Assembly (NCBI GenBank): GCA_964650405.1
Contig: CAZYTO010000123.1
Location: forward strand, 1 to 15,678
DNA length: 15,678 nt
Reading direction: 5' to 3'
Origin: CAZYTO01 sp964650405
GTDB lineage: Bacteria > Acidobacteriota > Thermoanaerobaculia > Gp7-AA8
Shown: piece by piece, positions 5,824-13,720 of the stretch
Position numbering within the stretch: position 1 is the stretch's first letter
Layout of the letters: every line of letters begins with the position of its first letter
The notes under the pieces: model-generated
What the model was told of the DNA's origin: nothing
Seen by the model: the letters and a program-made list of their open reading frames with translations, nothing else
Database searches by the model: none
Made by a program: the position numbers and the translations under genes

Positions 5824-5886
5824 CGGGTACCGGGTAACCGGGTAATGGGTACCTCGTGTCGGAATCGGGTATCGGGTGTCGGGTGC
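5824..5886. repeat. CGGGTAC/CGGGTGT heptamer-octamer array
   Basis: Units in order: CGGGTAC, CGGGTAAC, CGGGTAAT, then after a short interruption CGGGTAT, CGGGTGT and CGGGTGC. It fills the gap between two convergent genes. It shares 17 identical bases with the array at 2318-2345 and mirrors the array at 4071-4155. Confidence 0.75.
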
Positions 5887-5892
5887 TACCCG

Positions 5893-6444
5893 TCAAGGTC
5901 TGGCCGCGTCACTGTGGTTCTCTGCAATCCAGCATTCCACTTTGCCGATGGCCGTTCGGCCGGCGGTGACGGAAACGTGCGGCTTGATCTCGTGGAGTCT
6001 CGTCGCGAGCTGATCGAGTGAGGCGTTGGCGTTCTCGCGTCGTAAAAGGAGGGCTGTGGCCAGGGGTTCGAGCTCCTTCACTCCGAGAGGTACGAGGCTT
6101 CGCTGAACCCACTCGACGGCCGGCTCGATCCTCTCCAGTGTCTGGCGAAAACGCTCTTTTAGCTGGGTGTAACGTTTCCCAACTCGGTACGTAGCCCCAT
6201 ATTCATGCGGTGCAGTCCGCACGATGTCGAGCGCGTCCATCGTGGCAAGCGTGTCGCCCAAAGCGAATGAGAAGGGTCCGTAGTAGTAAATGCGGAACGG
6301 CGCCGAGATCGGAGCGGCGAACATCTCCTTCAGGAAATACGCCGACTTTTGGAGAAGCGTCTCACCGCAGAACCGACCCGTTGCTTCGACCCGCTCGACA
6401 ATACGGCCGAGGATGGCAGCATCCCGCAGTTCGTCGGCGGTCAT
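5893..6444 (-). CDS. YwgA/Panacea-like helical domain protein
   Basis: 183 aa, probably cytoplasmic. The segment GETLLQKSAYFLKE (28-41), RIYYYGPFSFAL (51-62), then YRVGKRYTQLKE (86-97) follows the order KLQK..Y.LK / YYGPYS / Y.LT..G seen in the YwgA group and, more loosely, in Panacea/SocA-type (DUF4065) proteins. Those proteins include antitoxins and proteolytic adaptors in other bacteria. The C-terminal half is alpha-helical and not recognised. I chose ATG 6444 because GGAGGAG lies directly upstream, though spacing is short; a TTG at 6486 would add a low-complexity tail. No toxin gene is adjacent: the divergent neighbour is a secreted peptidase. Family placement is tentative and function unassigned. 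Confidence 0.6.
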   Translation of the reverse strand: MTADELRDAAILGRIVERVEATGRFCGETLLQKSAYFLKEMFAAPISAPFRIYYYGPFSFALGDTLATMDALDIVRTAPHEYGATYRVGKRYTQLKERFRQTLERIEPAVEWVQRSLVPLGVKELEPLATALLLRRENANASLDQLATRLHEIKPHVSVTAGRTAIGKVECWIAENHSDAARP

Positions 6445-6562
6445 GACTCCTCCGGGAGCGTACGCCCCCTGAGCTTGGGTTTGCAATGTTCCGGCCGATT
6501 GGGTGTGCCGCTACCGCGCTACCGATCTCGCCGGATCGCGCCGGCCATCGGGCGGCTGGCCT

Positions 6563-6592
6563 TTGACTCGCGTCGAGGTTTCCCGTCACGAT
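6563..6592 (+). promoter_or_regulatory. Promoter for the M28 peptidase gene
   Basis: TTGACT at 6563-6568, an 18-base spacer and CACGAT at 6587-6592. The -10-like box ends nine bases before the ATG at 6602, so transcription would begin almost at the start codon. No Shine-Dalgarno is seen. Confidence 0.45.
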
Positions 6593-6601
6593 GCCCGGCC
6601 T

Positions 6602-8620
6602 ATGCGCATCGCACCGCTCTCCCTCCTTCTCGCCGTTGCCGTCGTTACGCCGTTGTCTGCCGACGTTCTGCCGTTCCTCAGTGATCCCCAGGTGTCAGCG
6701 CTGGCGGAGGAGTTGTCCGGCGAATCGGCCAAGCGGAACCTGGAAGGGCTTTCGCGGCTGCACCGGATGCGCGGATCGCACGAGTTTCATCAGGCCAGCG
6801 AGCTGGTAGTCGGGGTGTTGAAGACGTACGGCTACAGCGATGCCCACATCGAGCAGTTGCCGGCGGACGGGAAGATCTTCTACGGCACGCAGCGGTCGCG
6901 GCCGGCGTGGAATGCGGAATTCGCGGAGCTGTGGGAGGTGGACGCGAACGGTGCGCCGCGGGTACGGATGGGCAGCTTCAGCGCCACGCCGATCTCGCTG
7001 GCGGAAGACAGCGTCAGCGCCGATGTGACGGCGGAGCTGATCGACGTAGGCGACGGGACGCACGAGAGCGACTACGCGGGGAAGGACGTCAAGGGAAAGG
7101 TCGTGCTGGTCAGTGCGCAGCCGGGAGGCGTGCAGGAGCTGGCGGTGGGGAAATTCGGCGCGGCAGGAATCGTGAGCTATGCCGCGAATCAGCGGACGGC
7201 CTGGTGGAAGCAGGATGAGACGCTCGTCCGCTGGGGCCACCTGGAGACGTTCACCTCCGCGCCTGCGTTCGCGTTCATGGTCTCGCTGGGCGAGGCGCGC
7301 GTGCTGCAGCAGCGTCTCGCGCACGGGGAACACGTCCGGCTGCATGCGGTGGTGCGGGCGAAGCTGGAGCCGGGCTTCTACGACATCGCCACCGCCACGA
7401 TCCCCGGCGCGGACCCGGCCGTGGCCGGCGAGGAGATCGTCTTCAGTTGCCACCTCGATCACCCGCGCCCCGGCGCGAATGACAACGCCAGCGGATGCGC
7501 GACGATCCTCGAGGTGGCGCGCACGCTGCGGGCGCTCATCGACGGGAAACGCATTGCGCCGCCGCGGCGGACCATCCGCTTCGTCTGGCCGCCGGAGATC
7601 GAGGGGACGCTGGCGCTGCTGAACGGAAGGCCGGAGCTGGCGTCGCGGGTCAAGGCAGCCATCCACCTGGACATGGTGGGCGGCGGCGCGGAGACGAAGA
7701 CGATCTTTCACGTCACGCGCGGGCCGGCCAGCCTGCCGTCGTTCATCTACGACGTGGCGGCAACGGTGGGGGCGTTCGCCGACGAGCAGTCGTCGCGGTA
7801 TGCGATGACCGGCGAGGCGAAGTGGCCGCTGACGGCGCCGGAGGGCGGGCGGGAAGCACTGCGGGCGGCGTTCGTGCCGCTGACGCTCGGCAGCGATCAC
7901 CAGGACTACTCGGACAGCTCGTGGTCGATCCCGTCGATCTATCTCAACGACTGGCCCGACCGCTTCATCCACACGACGGGCGATACGGCCGCGAAGATCG
8001 ATCCCACGAAGCTGAAACGTGCCGGCTTCATCGCCGCGGCCAGCGGCCTGGTGCTGGCGAATGCGCGCGCGGAGGATGCGCCGGCGTTTCTGCACACGAC
8101 GGAGGCGGCGGCGCTGCAGCGTGCCTCGGAGACGCTGATCCAGCGGGAAGGATTGCCGCCGGCGGAAGCGGCGAACCGTGTGCGCTTCGAGCTGTGGTAC
8201 GAGCAGCGGATGGTGGAGTCGCTGGGGCGCTTCTTCGCCGTGCCCGCCGCGGTGCAGACTGATGGCGCCGCGTTCCTGGCCAATCTCCGCCGCGTTCTTC
8301 CTGATCCCGGCCCGGCGCCGGCCCCGCATGGCAAGGTCTATCACCGCAATCCCAGGGTCCGCGGCTCGCTCGAGGCCTTCGGCTACGACTACCTCGGCGA
8401 TCACATCGGCAAGGAGAAGAGCGGGAAGCTGGCGCTGCCGGGGTTCGAGGGGCTCCGCGGCGGCGGCGAGGACTACGTATACGAGGCGCTGAATCTCGTG
8501 GACGGCAAACGGACGACGAGCGAGATCCGCGACGCGCTCTCGGCGATCTACGGCCCGGTCCCGCAGGAGATGGTGGACGGGTACCTCGCGGCGCTTGCGG
8601 AGGGAGGGCTGATCGAGTGA
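6602..8620 (+). CDS. Secreted M28-family zinc peptidase with PA-like insert and PqqD-like C-terminus
   Basis: 672 aa from ATG 6602. Signal peptide MRIAPLSLLLAVAVVTPLSA points to export. A PA-like segment (about 130-250: ELIDVGDGT, GKVVLVS) precedes the peptidase core. Candidate zinc and catalytic residues are His284/Asp286 in CHLDH, Asp294 in ANDNASG, Glu332/Glu334 in PPEIEG, Asp357 in HLDMVGG and His457 in FIHTTGDT. M28 enzymes are usually di-zinc aminopeptidases or carboxypeptidases. After the core, residues about 490-610 are helical. The last 50 (YEALNLVDGKRTTSEIRDAL... to the end) look like a PqqD-type winged helix. An in-frame start at 6503 would bury the signal peptide, so I reject it. 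No operon partner is evident; the receptor gene begins 231 bp downstream behind repeats and its own ribosome site. Confidence 0.88.
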   Translation: MRIAPLSLLLAVAVVTPLSADVLPFLSDPQVSALAEELSGESAKRNLEGLSRLHRMRGSHEFHQASELVVGVLKTYGYSDAHIEQLPADGKIFYGTQRSRPAWNAEFAELWEVDANGAPRVRMGSFSATPISLAEDSVSADVTAELIDVGDGTHESDYAGKDVKGKVVLVSAQPGGVQELAVGKFGAAGIVSYAANQRTAWWKQDETLVRWGHLETFTSAPAFAFMVSLGEARVLQQRLAHGEHVRLHAVVRAKLEPGFYDIATATIPGADPAVAGEEIVFSCHLDHPRPGANDNASGCATILEVARTLRALIDGKRIAPPRRTIRFVWPPEIEGTLALLNGRPELASRVKAAIHLDMVGGGAETKTIFHVTRGPASLPSFIYDVAATVGAFADEQSSRYAMTGEAKWPLTAPEGGREALRAAFVPLTLGSDHQDYSDSSWSIPSIYLNDWPDRFIHTTGDTAAKIDPTKLKRAGFIAAASGLVLANARAEDAPAFLHTTEAAALQRASETLIQREGLPPAEAANRVRFELWYEQRMVESLGRFFAVPAAVQTDGAAFLANLRRVLPDPGPAPAPHGKVYHRNPRVRGSLEAFGYDYLGDHIGKEKSGKLALPGFEGLRGGGEDYVYEALNLVDGKRTTSEIRDALSAIYGPVPQEMVDGYLAALAEGGLIE

Positions 8621-8656
8621 AGGGCGAAGGGCGAAGGAGGAAGGGCGAAGGACTGG
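8621..8656. repeat. AGGGCGA-type tandem array
   Basis: Imperfect AGGGCGA heptamers begin immediately after the peptidase stop codon. About 75 bases downstream the complementary motif appears as repeated CTCGCC/TCGCCC (8715-8745), so the two could pair into a loose hairpin between the genes. Confidence 0.6.
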
Positions 8657-8714
8657 CGAAGCACGTCGTTTCGGGTTGATCGCTTCGAGAGGTGAACTGC
8701 CCTCTTCAAGGCCC

Positions 8715-8745
8715 CGCTCGCCGCTCGCCCGTCCCCGCTCGCCCA
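8715..8745. repeat. CCGCTCGCC-type short array
   Basis: Several copies of a CCGCTCGCC/CCCGCTCGCC unit, in part complementary to the AGGGCGA array at 8621-8656. No gene or clear promoter was seen in this gap, apart from the ribosome site just before 8852. Confidence 0.5.
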
Positions 8746-8851
8746 CTGATCCATTCAGCTACTTCTCGCTGCCATTCACCGACGAATTGTGCCGTTCGCC
8801 GATTCGCAGGGAGCGCGGCGCCGCCTCCGGCGTTCAATACGCGGAGGCAAC

Positions 8852-11023
8852 ATGCGACACGCACTGACGCTCCTCGCCACACTGGCCGCGACGCTCTCCC
8901 TCGGCGCGGCGACGGTCCACGGCGTCGTCCGCGACGCGGACGGCACGGCCCTTCCGGGCGTCACGGTCTACGAGAAGGGATCGAGCGACACCATCGTCAC
9001 CGACCGCGACGGGCACTTCACGATCGGGGTGGCCTCCCTGCCGGCACAGCTCGTGGCATTCCTCGGCGGCTTCGACGCCGTGACCGTCACGGCCGGTCGT
9101 GAGGAGGTGGAGATCCGGCTGAAGCTTGCCGCGGTGAGCGACACGGTCACGGTCACCGCGCGCGCGCCGCGCTTCGCGAGCATGTCGAGCTACGACCTGA
9201 AGCCGCTCGACATCTACCGGACGCCGGGGGCGCAGGCCGACGTCTTCAAGGCACTGCAAACGCTGCCGGGCGTGGTCAAGGTCGACGACGGCGCCGGTCT
9301 CTTCGTGCGCGGCGGCGACGTGAGCGAAGTGCGGGTCCTGCTCGACGGCGCGACCATCCAGCATCCCTTCCGCTACGAGTCGCCGGCGGGCGGGCAGTAT
9401 GGGTCGATTCCGCCGCTCCTGCTGGAGGGGATCGCCTTCAGCACGGGCGGCTTCTCGGCCCGCTACGGCAACGTCCTCAGCGCCGTGCTCGACCTGCGCG
9501 GACTGGGGAAGCCGTCCACGGAACAGCTCACCGCGACCGCCGGGCTGGCGGGGCTCTCGGCACGAGCGGACGTGCCGGTGGGCGAGACCGCCGGGATCCG
9601 CGGCTCCGGCAACGTGTCGTCCACACGGCTGCTCTTCGACGTCAACGGCGCGCCGCGGCAGTTCGACCGGGAGCCGGCATCGTGGGACGCCAACGTCAGC
9701 GGCCATCTCGAATCGGCGTCGCTCGGTTCGCTCAAGATCTTCGCCATGGCCCGCCACGACGGCGTGGGCGTCGATCTGCAGCGGGGCGGTTTCGACGGGT
9801 TTCTCCACTCGTCGTCCAACGAGTCCTCGGCCATCGCCAGTTGGAAGAAGGCGGCCGGTCCCTGGCAGTTGGCGGGCGTGCTCGGCGCCGATTCGTTCGG
9901 GAACGGCGTCGACATCGGCGTTCTCGATTTGCATACCACCGACCGCCGGCTCGACGGGCGTTTCGACGCCGCCCGCGGTCTGGGCGGCGCGATTCTCCGC
10001 ATCGGCGTGGACGCAGAGCGGGCAGACACGCGCATCGACGGTACGAAGTCGATCCAGGGCCAGGACTTCAACGGCGCCGGCGGGACCAGCGCTTTCCACG
10101 CAGTCAGCGGCGACACGCACGGCGGCACGTACGCGGAGGTGGAGGAGACCTTCGGCCGCTTCACGCCGACGCTCGGCCTCCGCGTCGACGACGATCGTCT
10201 GGTCCGGGCCGTGACCGCGGACCCACGCCTCAACGTGACCTTCGCGGTCTCCCCGCAGCAGAAGCTGCGCTTCGCCTGGGGCCTCTTCCACCAGGCACCG
10301 GCGCCCGACTACTTCGACCGCGTCTCCGGCGCGCTGACCCTCAAGCCGATGGAGGCGGAGCACTGGATCGCCGGATACGAGATCGGAACGGCGGACGGCC
10401 CAGCATTCGTGCGCGCCGAGGCGTACGAGAAGCGCTATCGCGACCTGCCGCTGCAGAGCGCGACGGCCGGCTACACCTCGGCCGGCTACGGATTCGCCCG
10501 CGGGATCGACCTCTTCAGCTCGAAGAAATGGCAGGGTCTCGAGCTGCGCGCGTCCTACAGCCTGCTGACGGCCCGGCGCTGCTGGACTCCGTACGATCAA
10601 CAGGCGCGCTTCGACCTGCCGGCCGGAGCCTGGCGGCCCGACTTCGACATCCCGCAGGTGCTGTCCCTCGTCGCCAGCAGCCAGCTCACGCAGACGATCG
10701 GCGCCGGCCTGACCTGGACGTCCGCCGCGGGGAAGCCCACCACGCCGATCCTCGGAGCTAGGCAGGCGCCGTACGGCCTCGCTCCGATCTACGGTCCGAT
10801 CAACTCGGAGCGTCTCCCGCGCTATGAGCGCTGCGACGTCAACGTCACGTACCGCCCGCGCACTTCGGGCAGAACTGCTCTCATCTACTTCATCGCCGTC
10901 AACAACCTCTTCGCCCGCAGGAACGTGAGCGACTACGCCTGGAACGCGGATTACACGGCACGCACGCCGGTGGTCAGCGCGGCACCGCGCTCCTTCTATT
11001 TTGGACTCACGGCTATTCGCTGA
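8852..11023 (+). CDS. TonB-dependent outer-membrane receptor with CarboxypepD-regulatory-like N-terminus
   Basis: 723 aa. The signal peptide is MRHALTLLATLAATLSLGAA. Residues about 21-93 form a carboxypeptidase-regulatory-like beta-sandwich (VHGVVRDADGTALPGVTVYE, TDRDGHFTI). SDTVTVTARAP leads into a plug at about 125-220 (FKALQTLPGVVKVDDGAG, FVRGGDVSEVRVLLDGATI, GGFSARYGNVLSAVLDLRG). The rest has the alternating pattern of a 22-strand barrel. ATG 8852 has GGAGG four bases upstream; an upstream in-frame start would lack a signal peptide. The protein ends FYFGLTAIR, without the usual terminal aromatic residue, because the last codons and the TGA lie in an octamer repeat array. Ligand unknown. 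It may be regulated by the TPR-kinase-regulator cluster downstream (inference from position). Confidence 0.93.
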   Translation: MRHALTLLATLAATLSLGAATVHGVVRDADGTALPGVTVYEKGSSDTIVTDRDGHFTIGVASLPAQLVAFLGGFDAVTVTAGREEVEIRLKLAAVSDTVTVTARAPRFASMSSYDLKPLDIYRTPGAQADVFKALQTLPGVVKVDDGAGLFVRGGDVSEVRVLLDGATIQHPFRYESPAGGQYGSIPPLLLEGIAFSTGGFSARYGNVLSAVLDLRGLGKPSTEQLTATAGLAGLSARADVPVGETAGIRGSGNVSSTRLLFDVNGAPRQFDREPASWDANVSGHLESASLGSLKIFAMARHDGVGVDLQRGGFDGFLHSSSNESSAIASWKKAAGPWQLAGVLGADSFGNGVDIGVLDLHTTDRRLDGRFDAARGLGGAILRIGVDAERADTRIDGTKSIQGQDFNGAGGTSAFHAVSGDTHGGTYAEVEETFGRFTPTLGLRVDDDRLVRAVTADPRLNVTFAVSPQQKLRFAWGLFHQAPAPDYFDRVSGALTLKPMEAEHWIAGYEIGTADGPAFVRAEAYEKRYRDLPLQSATAGYTSAGYGFARGIDLFSSKKWQGLELRASYSLLTARRCWTPYDQQARFDLPAGAWRPDFDIPQVLSLVASSQLTQTIGAGLTWTSAAGKPTTPILGARQAPYGLAPIYGPINSERLPRYERCDVNVTYRPRTSGRTALIYFIAVNNLFARRNVSDYAWNADYTARTPVVSAAPRSFYFGLTAIR

Positions 11024-11095
11024 TTCGCTGGTCGCTTAATCGCTTAATCGCTTAATCGCTTAATCGCGTATTCGCTTCATCGCTGATTCGCTGTT
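11016..11095. repeat. Ten in-register octamers (TCGCTTAA type) overlapping the receptor stop codon
   Basis: Ten consecutive 8-base units: TTCGCTGA, TTCGCTGG, four copies of TCGCTTAA, TCGCGTAT, TCGCTTCA, TCGCTGAT, TCGCTGTT. The TGA that ends the receptor gene is the end of the first unit. The array fills the receptor-to-TPR gap almost to the Shine-Dalgarno of the next gene. It is the most regular array in the window. Confidence 0.85.
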
Positions 11096-11113
11096 CCAAG
11101 AAAGGACATCATC

Positions 11114-11833
11114 ATGAAACGACTGCTCCTGGTAGTGCTGCTGTATCTCCTCGCCGCCGGCGTTCGCGGTGATGACTTCTCCAAACAGGTCAATGCGCTG
11201 GAGAGGGCCTGGATGAGTGACGATGGCGCCGCGATCAAGGCCTCCATGGACGCGCTGCAGAAGCTGCCGCCGGGCACGCGGGTCACGTACGCGATCGGCT
11301 ATGCCGAACGGCGGATGGCCTTCCTCCGTACCGTGCCGCAGGCCGATCGCATGGCCTTGATGACCGACGCCATCGCCCGGTTCGAGGCGGTGATCAAGGC
11401 CGAGCCCTCGAATGGGGAAGCACATGCCCTTCTCGCTTCCTGCCTGGGGGCGATGATCGGCTTCGACCGGATGCTGGCCAAGGACTACGGCCGTCGCAGC
11501 GGCACGGAGATGGATCAGGCGCTCTCGCTCGAGCCCAACAATCCGCGCGTGCTGGTGCTGGCCGGGATCTCCGCGTTCCTCAAGCCGGAGGAATACGGTG
11601 GTGGTCCGGAGAAGGCGGAGCCGCTGCTGCGCCGCGCCGCGTCCATCCTGGCCCAGGAGCCGGAAGACCGGCCCTGGCCGAACTGGGGACGCTTCGACGC
11701 GCACATGTGGCTTGGCCAGCTCCTCGACAAGATCGGAAGGCACGACGATGCGCGCACCGAGTACGAAGCGGTCCTGACCATCGCACCGCAGTCGCAGTGG
11801 GCGCGCGCTATCCTTCATGCCCAAGCGAAATGA
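11114..11833 (+). CDS. Exported TPR-like repeat protein
   Basis: 239 aa with a signal peptide (MKRLLLVVLLYLLAAGVRGD), so probably periplasmic. The body is helical with TPR-like pairs: IARFEAVIKAEPSNGEAHALLASC (about 87-110), MDQALSLEPNNPRVLVLAGISAF (133-155), AEPLLRRAASI (168-178) and the last repeat LGQLLDKIGRHDDARTEYEAVLTIAP (200-225). TPRs are protein-protein scaffolds with no enzymatic role. ATG 11114 follows AAAGGA at eight bases. Its TGA overlaps the ATG of the histidine kinase by four bases (ATGA), so the two are likely translationally coupled. It could present a periplasmic signal to the kinase or act with the receptor; this is inference. Confidence 0.8.
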   Translation: MKRLLLVVLLYLLAAGVRGDDFSKQVNALERAWMSDDGAAIKASMDALQKLPPGTRVTYAIGYAERRMAFLRTVPQADRMALMTDAIARFEAVIKAEPSNGEAHALLASCLGAMIGFDRMLAKDYGRRSGTEMDQALSLEPNNPRVLVLAGISAFLKPEEYGGGPEKAEPLLRRAASILAQEPEDRPWPNWGRFDAHMWLGQLLDKIGRHDDARTEYEAVLTIAPQSQWARAILHAQAK

Positions 11834-12879
11834 CGAATCGGATCGATCTGACGGCGGTTTCCGCCCCGCGGCGAGGACGCTTCGTCGCGGGTTGGGGGGC
11901 GGGCTGGACGGCCTACGCGCTGGTCAGCGCCTCGATCGTGAGCTCGCAGTCGAGCGTGCGCTTCACCGATGCCACGAGCGAAACGCTGGCTCGCCTCCTC
12001 CCACTGGCGCTCGCCACGCTCGCGGTCTGGCACGTCAGCGGGCACCCGTGGCGAAGCCGGACGGCCTTCCTCGCAGCGGAAGTCCTATTGGGGGTCACCG
12101 TCATCGCCGTCGCCAAGGCCTCCGAGCTGGCATTGCTCTGGTTCCGGACCACGCCCGCCATCTGGCATTTCATTCTCGACAAGTCGTGGATGTACCAGAT
12201 CGTCAGTACGACGCTGGAGTACAGCACGCTCCTCGGCATCGTCCTCGTCCTGCAGGCGCGCCGCCGCCAGCGGGAGTCGGAGGCACTGGCCCGCGAAGCG
12301 GAGCTGGCCGCGGCACGGGCCCGCCTCCATCCGCACTTCATTCTCAACTCGCTCAACTCCATCGTCTCGCTCATCGACAGCGACCGGCCCTGCGCGCGGG
12401 AGATGGTCGTACGTCTCTCCGAGCTGCTGCAGGCCTCCTTCCGCGGCATCGACGAGGAGAGCGTCACCCTGCAGCGCGAGATCGAGATGGCCAGGGCCTA
12501 TTTGTCCATCGAACAGATCCGTTTCGGCGCGCGCCTCGGCGTGACTATCGACGTCGACCCGGCAACGCACGACGCCCGCGTGCCGCCGCTGGTGCTGCAA
12601 CCGATCGTGGAAAACGCCGTGCGGCACGGCATTGCGCCGTACGCCGAGGGTGGCGAGATTCACGTGACTGCAAGATGCCAGGGCCGGCGGCTGCTCCTCG
12701 AAGTTCGCGACTCCGGGCGCGGTGCGGAAGACGATGCCCTGGCCAACGGCGGCTACGGTCTCGCCCTCACCCGGCGCCGGCTGGAGAGCACCTATCCCGG
12801 CAACTGCGCGCTCACCTTCGATCGATCGCAGGCCGGCTTTGCCGTGCGGCTCGAGTTTCCCGCGGGGACCGATGGCTGA
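11830..12879 (+). CDS. LytS-type sensor histidine kinase
   Basis: 349 aa inner-membrane kinase. Four hydrophobic segments lie in the first 142 residues (about 18-40, 56-70, 78-105, 130-142) with only short loops, so no large external sensor domain. A coiled linker (ARRRQRESEALAREAELAAARARL) leads to the phosphoacceptor motif LHPHFILNSLNSI (His169 the likely site). The HATPase domain has the N box PIVENAVRHG with Asn262, the G box DSGRG at 294-298 and GGYGLALTRRRL. It would phosphorylate the LytTR regulator encoded next. ATG 11830 overlaps the TPR stop by four bases, and its own TGA overlaps the regulator start by eight bases, indicating a tight operon. The stimulus is unknown. Confidence 0.92.
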   Translation: MTNRIDLTAVSAPRRGRFVAGWGAGWTAYALVSASIVSSQSSVRFTDATSETLARLLPLALATLAVWHVSGHPWRSRTAFLAAEVLLGVTVIAVAKASELALLWFRTTPAIWHFILDKSWMYQIVSTTLEYSTLLGIVLVLQARRRQRESEALAREAELAAARARLHPHFILNSLNSIVSLIDSDRPCAREMVVRLSELLQASFRGIDEESVTLQREIEMARAYLSIEQIRFGARLGVTIDVDPATHDARVPPLVLQPIVENAVRHGIAPYAEGGEIHVTARCQGRRLLLEVRDSGRGAEDDALANGGYGLALTRRRLESTYPGNCALTFDRSQAGFAVRLEFPAGTDG

Positions 12880-13612
12880 GCCCCTGCGGCTGCTGTTCGC
12901 GGACGACGAGCCGCTGGCCCGCGAGCTGATCCGGCGCTACGTGGCCCGGGAGCGCGACCTGACTGTCGTCGCCGAGTGCGCCAGCGGCGACGACGTGGCC
13001 CGCGAGCTCTCACGCACGCACCCCGACGTGGCCCTGCTCGACATCGTCATGCCCGGCCGCAGCGTCTTCGACGTCCTGGCTTCGATTCCCTCCCGGGACA
13101 TGCCGCTGGTCATCTTCACCACGGCCTTCGACCGCTACGCCGTCCGCGCCTTCGAGGTGAACGCCGTCGATTACCTGCTCAAGCCCGTCACCGAGGAGCG
13201 CCTCGCGGCCGCGCTGGACCGGGCTCGCGAGCGCAAGCCGCCCGGAGAGAACCTGGCCCGCCTCATCCGCGACCTCGGCCCGCGCCCCGACCGCATCCTC
13301 GTGCCTCACCGCGACGGCATGGTGCCCGTGGCCGTCCACGACATCCAGTGGATCAAGGCGGAGGGCGACTACGCGCGCATCCACGTCCTGGCCGGCAAGA
13401 GCTACCTCGTCACCCGGACGCTAAGCGACCTCGAGCAGCGCCTCGATCCCAACGCCTTCCTCCGCATTCACCGCTCGGCCATCATCCGCACCGACAAGAT
13501 CCGCGAGGTGAAGGGCGAAGGGAGCGCCCGGCTGCGCGTCGTCCTCGACGACGGCACGGAACTGATCGTCAGCCGCAGCCGGGCCGCCCTGCTGAAACGC
13601 TGGATGATCTGA
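12872..13612 (+). CDS. LytTR-family response regulator
   Basis: 246 aa DNA-binding regulator. The receiver domain (about 5-120) has the acidic pair Asp11/Asp12, phosphoacceptor Asp57 in ALLDIVMPG, Thr83/Thr84 and Lys104 in YLLKPV. A LytTR domain follows at about 140-246, with RDGMVPVAVHDIQWIKAEGDYARIHV, FLRIHRSAIIRTDKI and the C-terminal SRSRAALLKR. Partner of the LytS-type kinase; the eight-base overlap (12872-12879) implies coupled translation. Likely targets are nearby envelope genes, such as the receptor at 8852, but I see no clear pair of direct-repeat LytTR sites to support that. A start further upstream in this frame would lie inside the kinase gene. Confidence 0.93.
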   Translation: MAEPLRLLFADDEPLARELIRRYVARERDLTVVAECASGDDVARELSRTHPDVALLDIVMPGRSVFDVLASIPSRDMPLVIFTTAFDRYAVRAFEVNAVDYLLKPVTEERLAAALDRARERKPPGENLARLIRDLGPRPDRILVPHRDGMVPVAVHDIQWIKAEGDYARIHVLAGKSYLVTRTLSDLEQRLDPNAFLRIHRSAIIRTDKIREVKGEGSARLRVVLDDGTELIVSRSRAALLKRWMI

Positions 13613-13666
13613 GGACGGCGGTGTAGACACGATTGCATCGTGCCGAATTCCCGTGGGGCGGGCGAT

Positions 13667-13710
13667 GACACGGGACACTCAGACACGGGACACTCAGCAC
13701 TCGGCACTCG
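13667..13710. repeat. Two perfect 15-bp tandem copies plus two heptamers
   Basis: GACACGGGACACTCA occurs at 13667-13681 and again at 13682-13696, followed by GCACTCG twice (13697-13703 and 13704-13710). It fills the gap between the regulator gene and the membrane-protein gene. Confidence 0.75.
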
Positions 13711-13720
13711 CTTTCGGTCG

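Noticed and set aside
4214..5896. 560-codon frame on the minus strand across the lipoprotein gene
   Set aside because: It is the antisense of a well-supported coding sequence with signal peptide, lipobox and hydrolase motifs; the antisense translation has no recognisable motif.
6695..8746. 683-codon minus-strand frame across the M28 peptidase gene
   Set aside because: Arg-rich shadow frame typical of GC-rich codons; the + strand has a signal peptide and zinc-peptidase motifs.
8834..10600. 588-codon minus-strand frame across the receptor gene
   Set aside because: Shadow of the TonB-dependent receptor; no conserved features of its own.
955..13710. Tandem arrays as CRISPR
   Set aside because: Units are 7-15 bases and directly abutting, with no unique spacers and no cas genes nearby.
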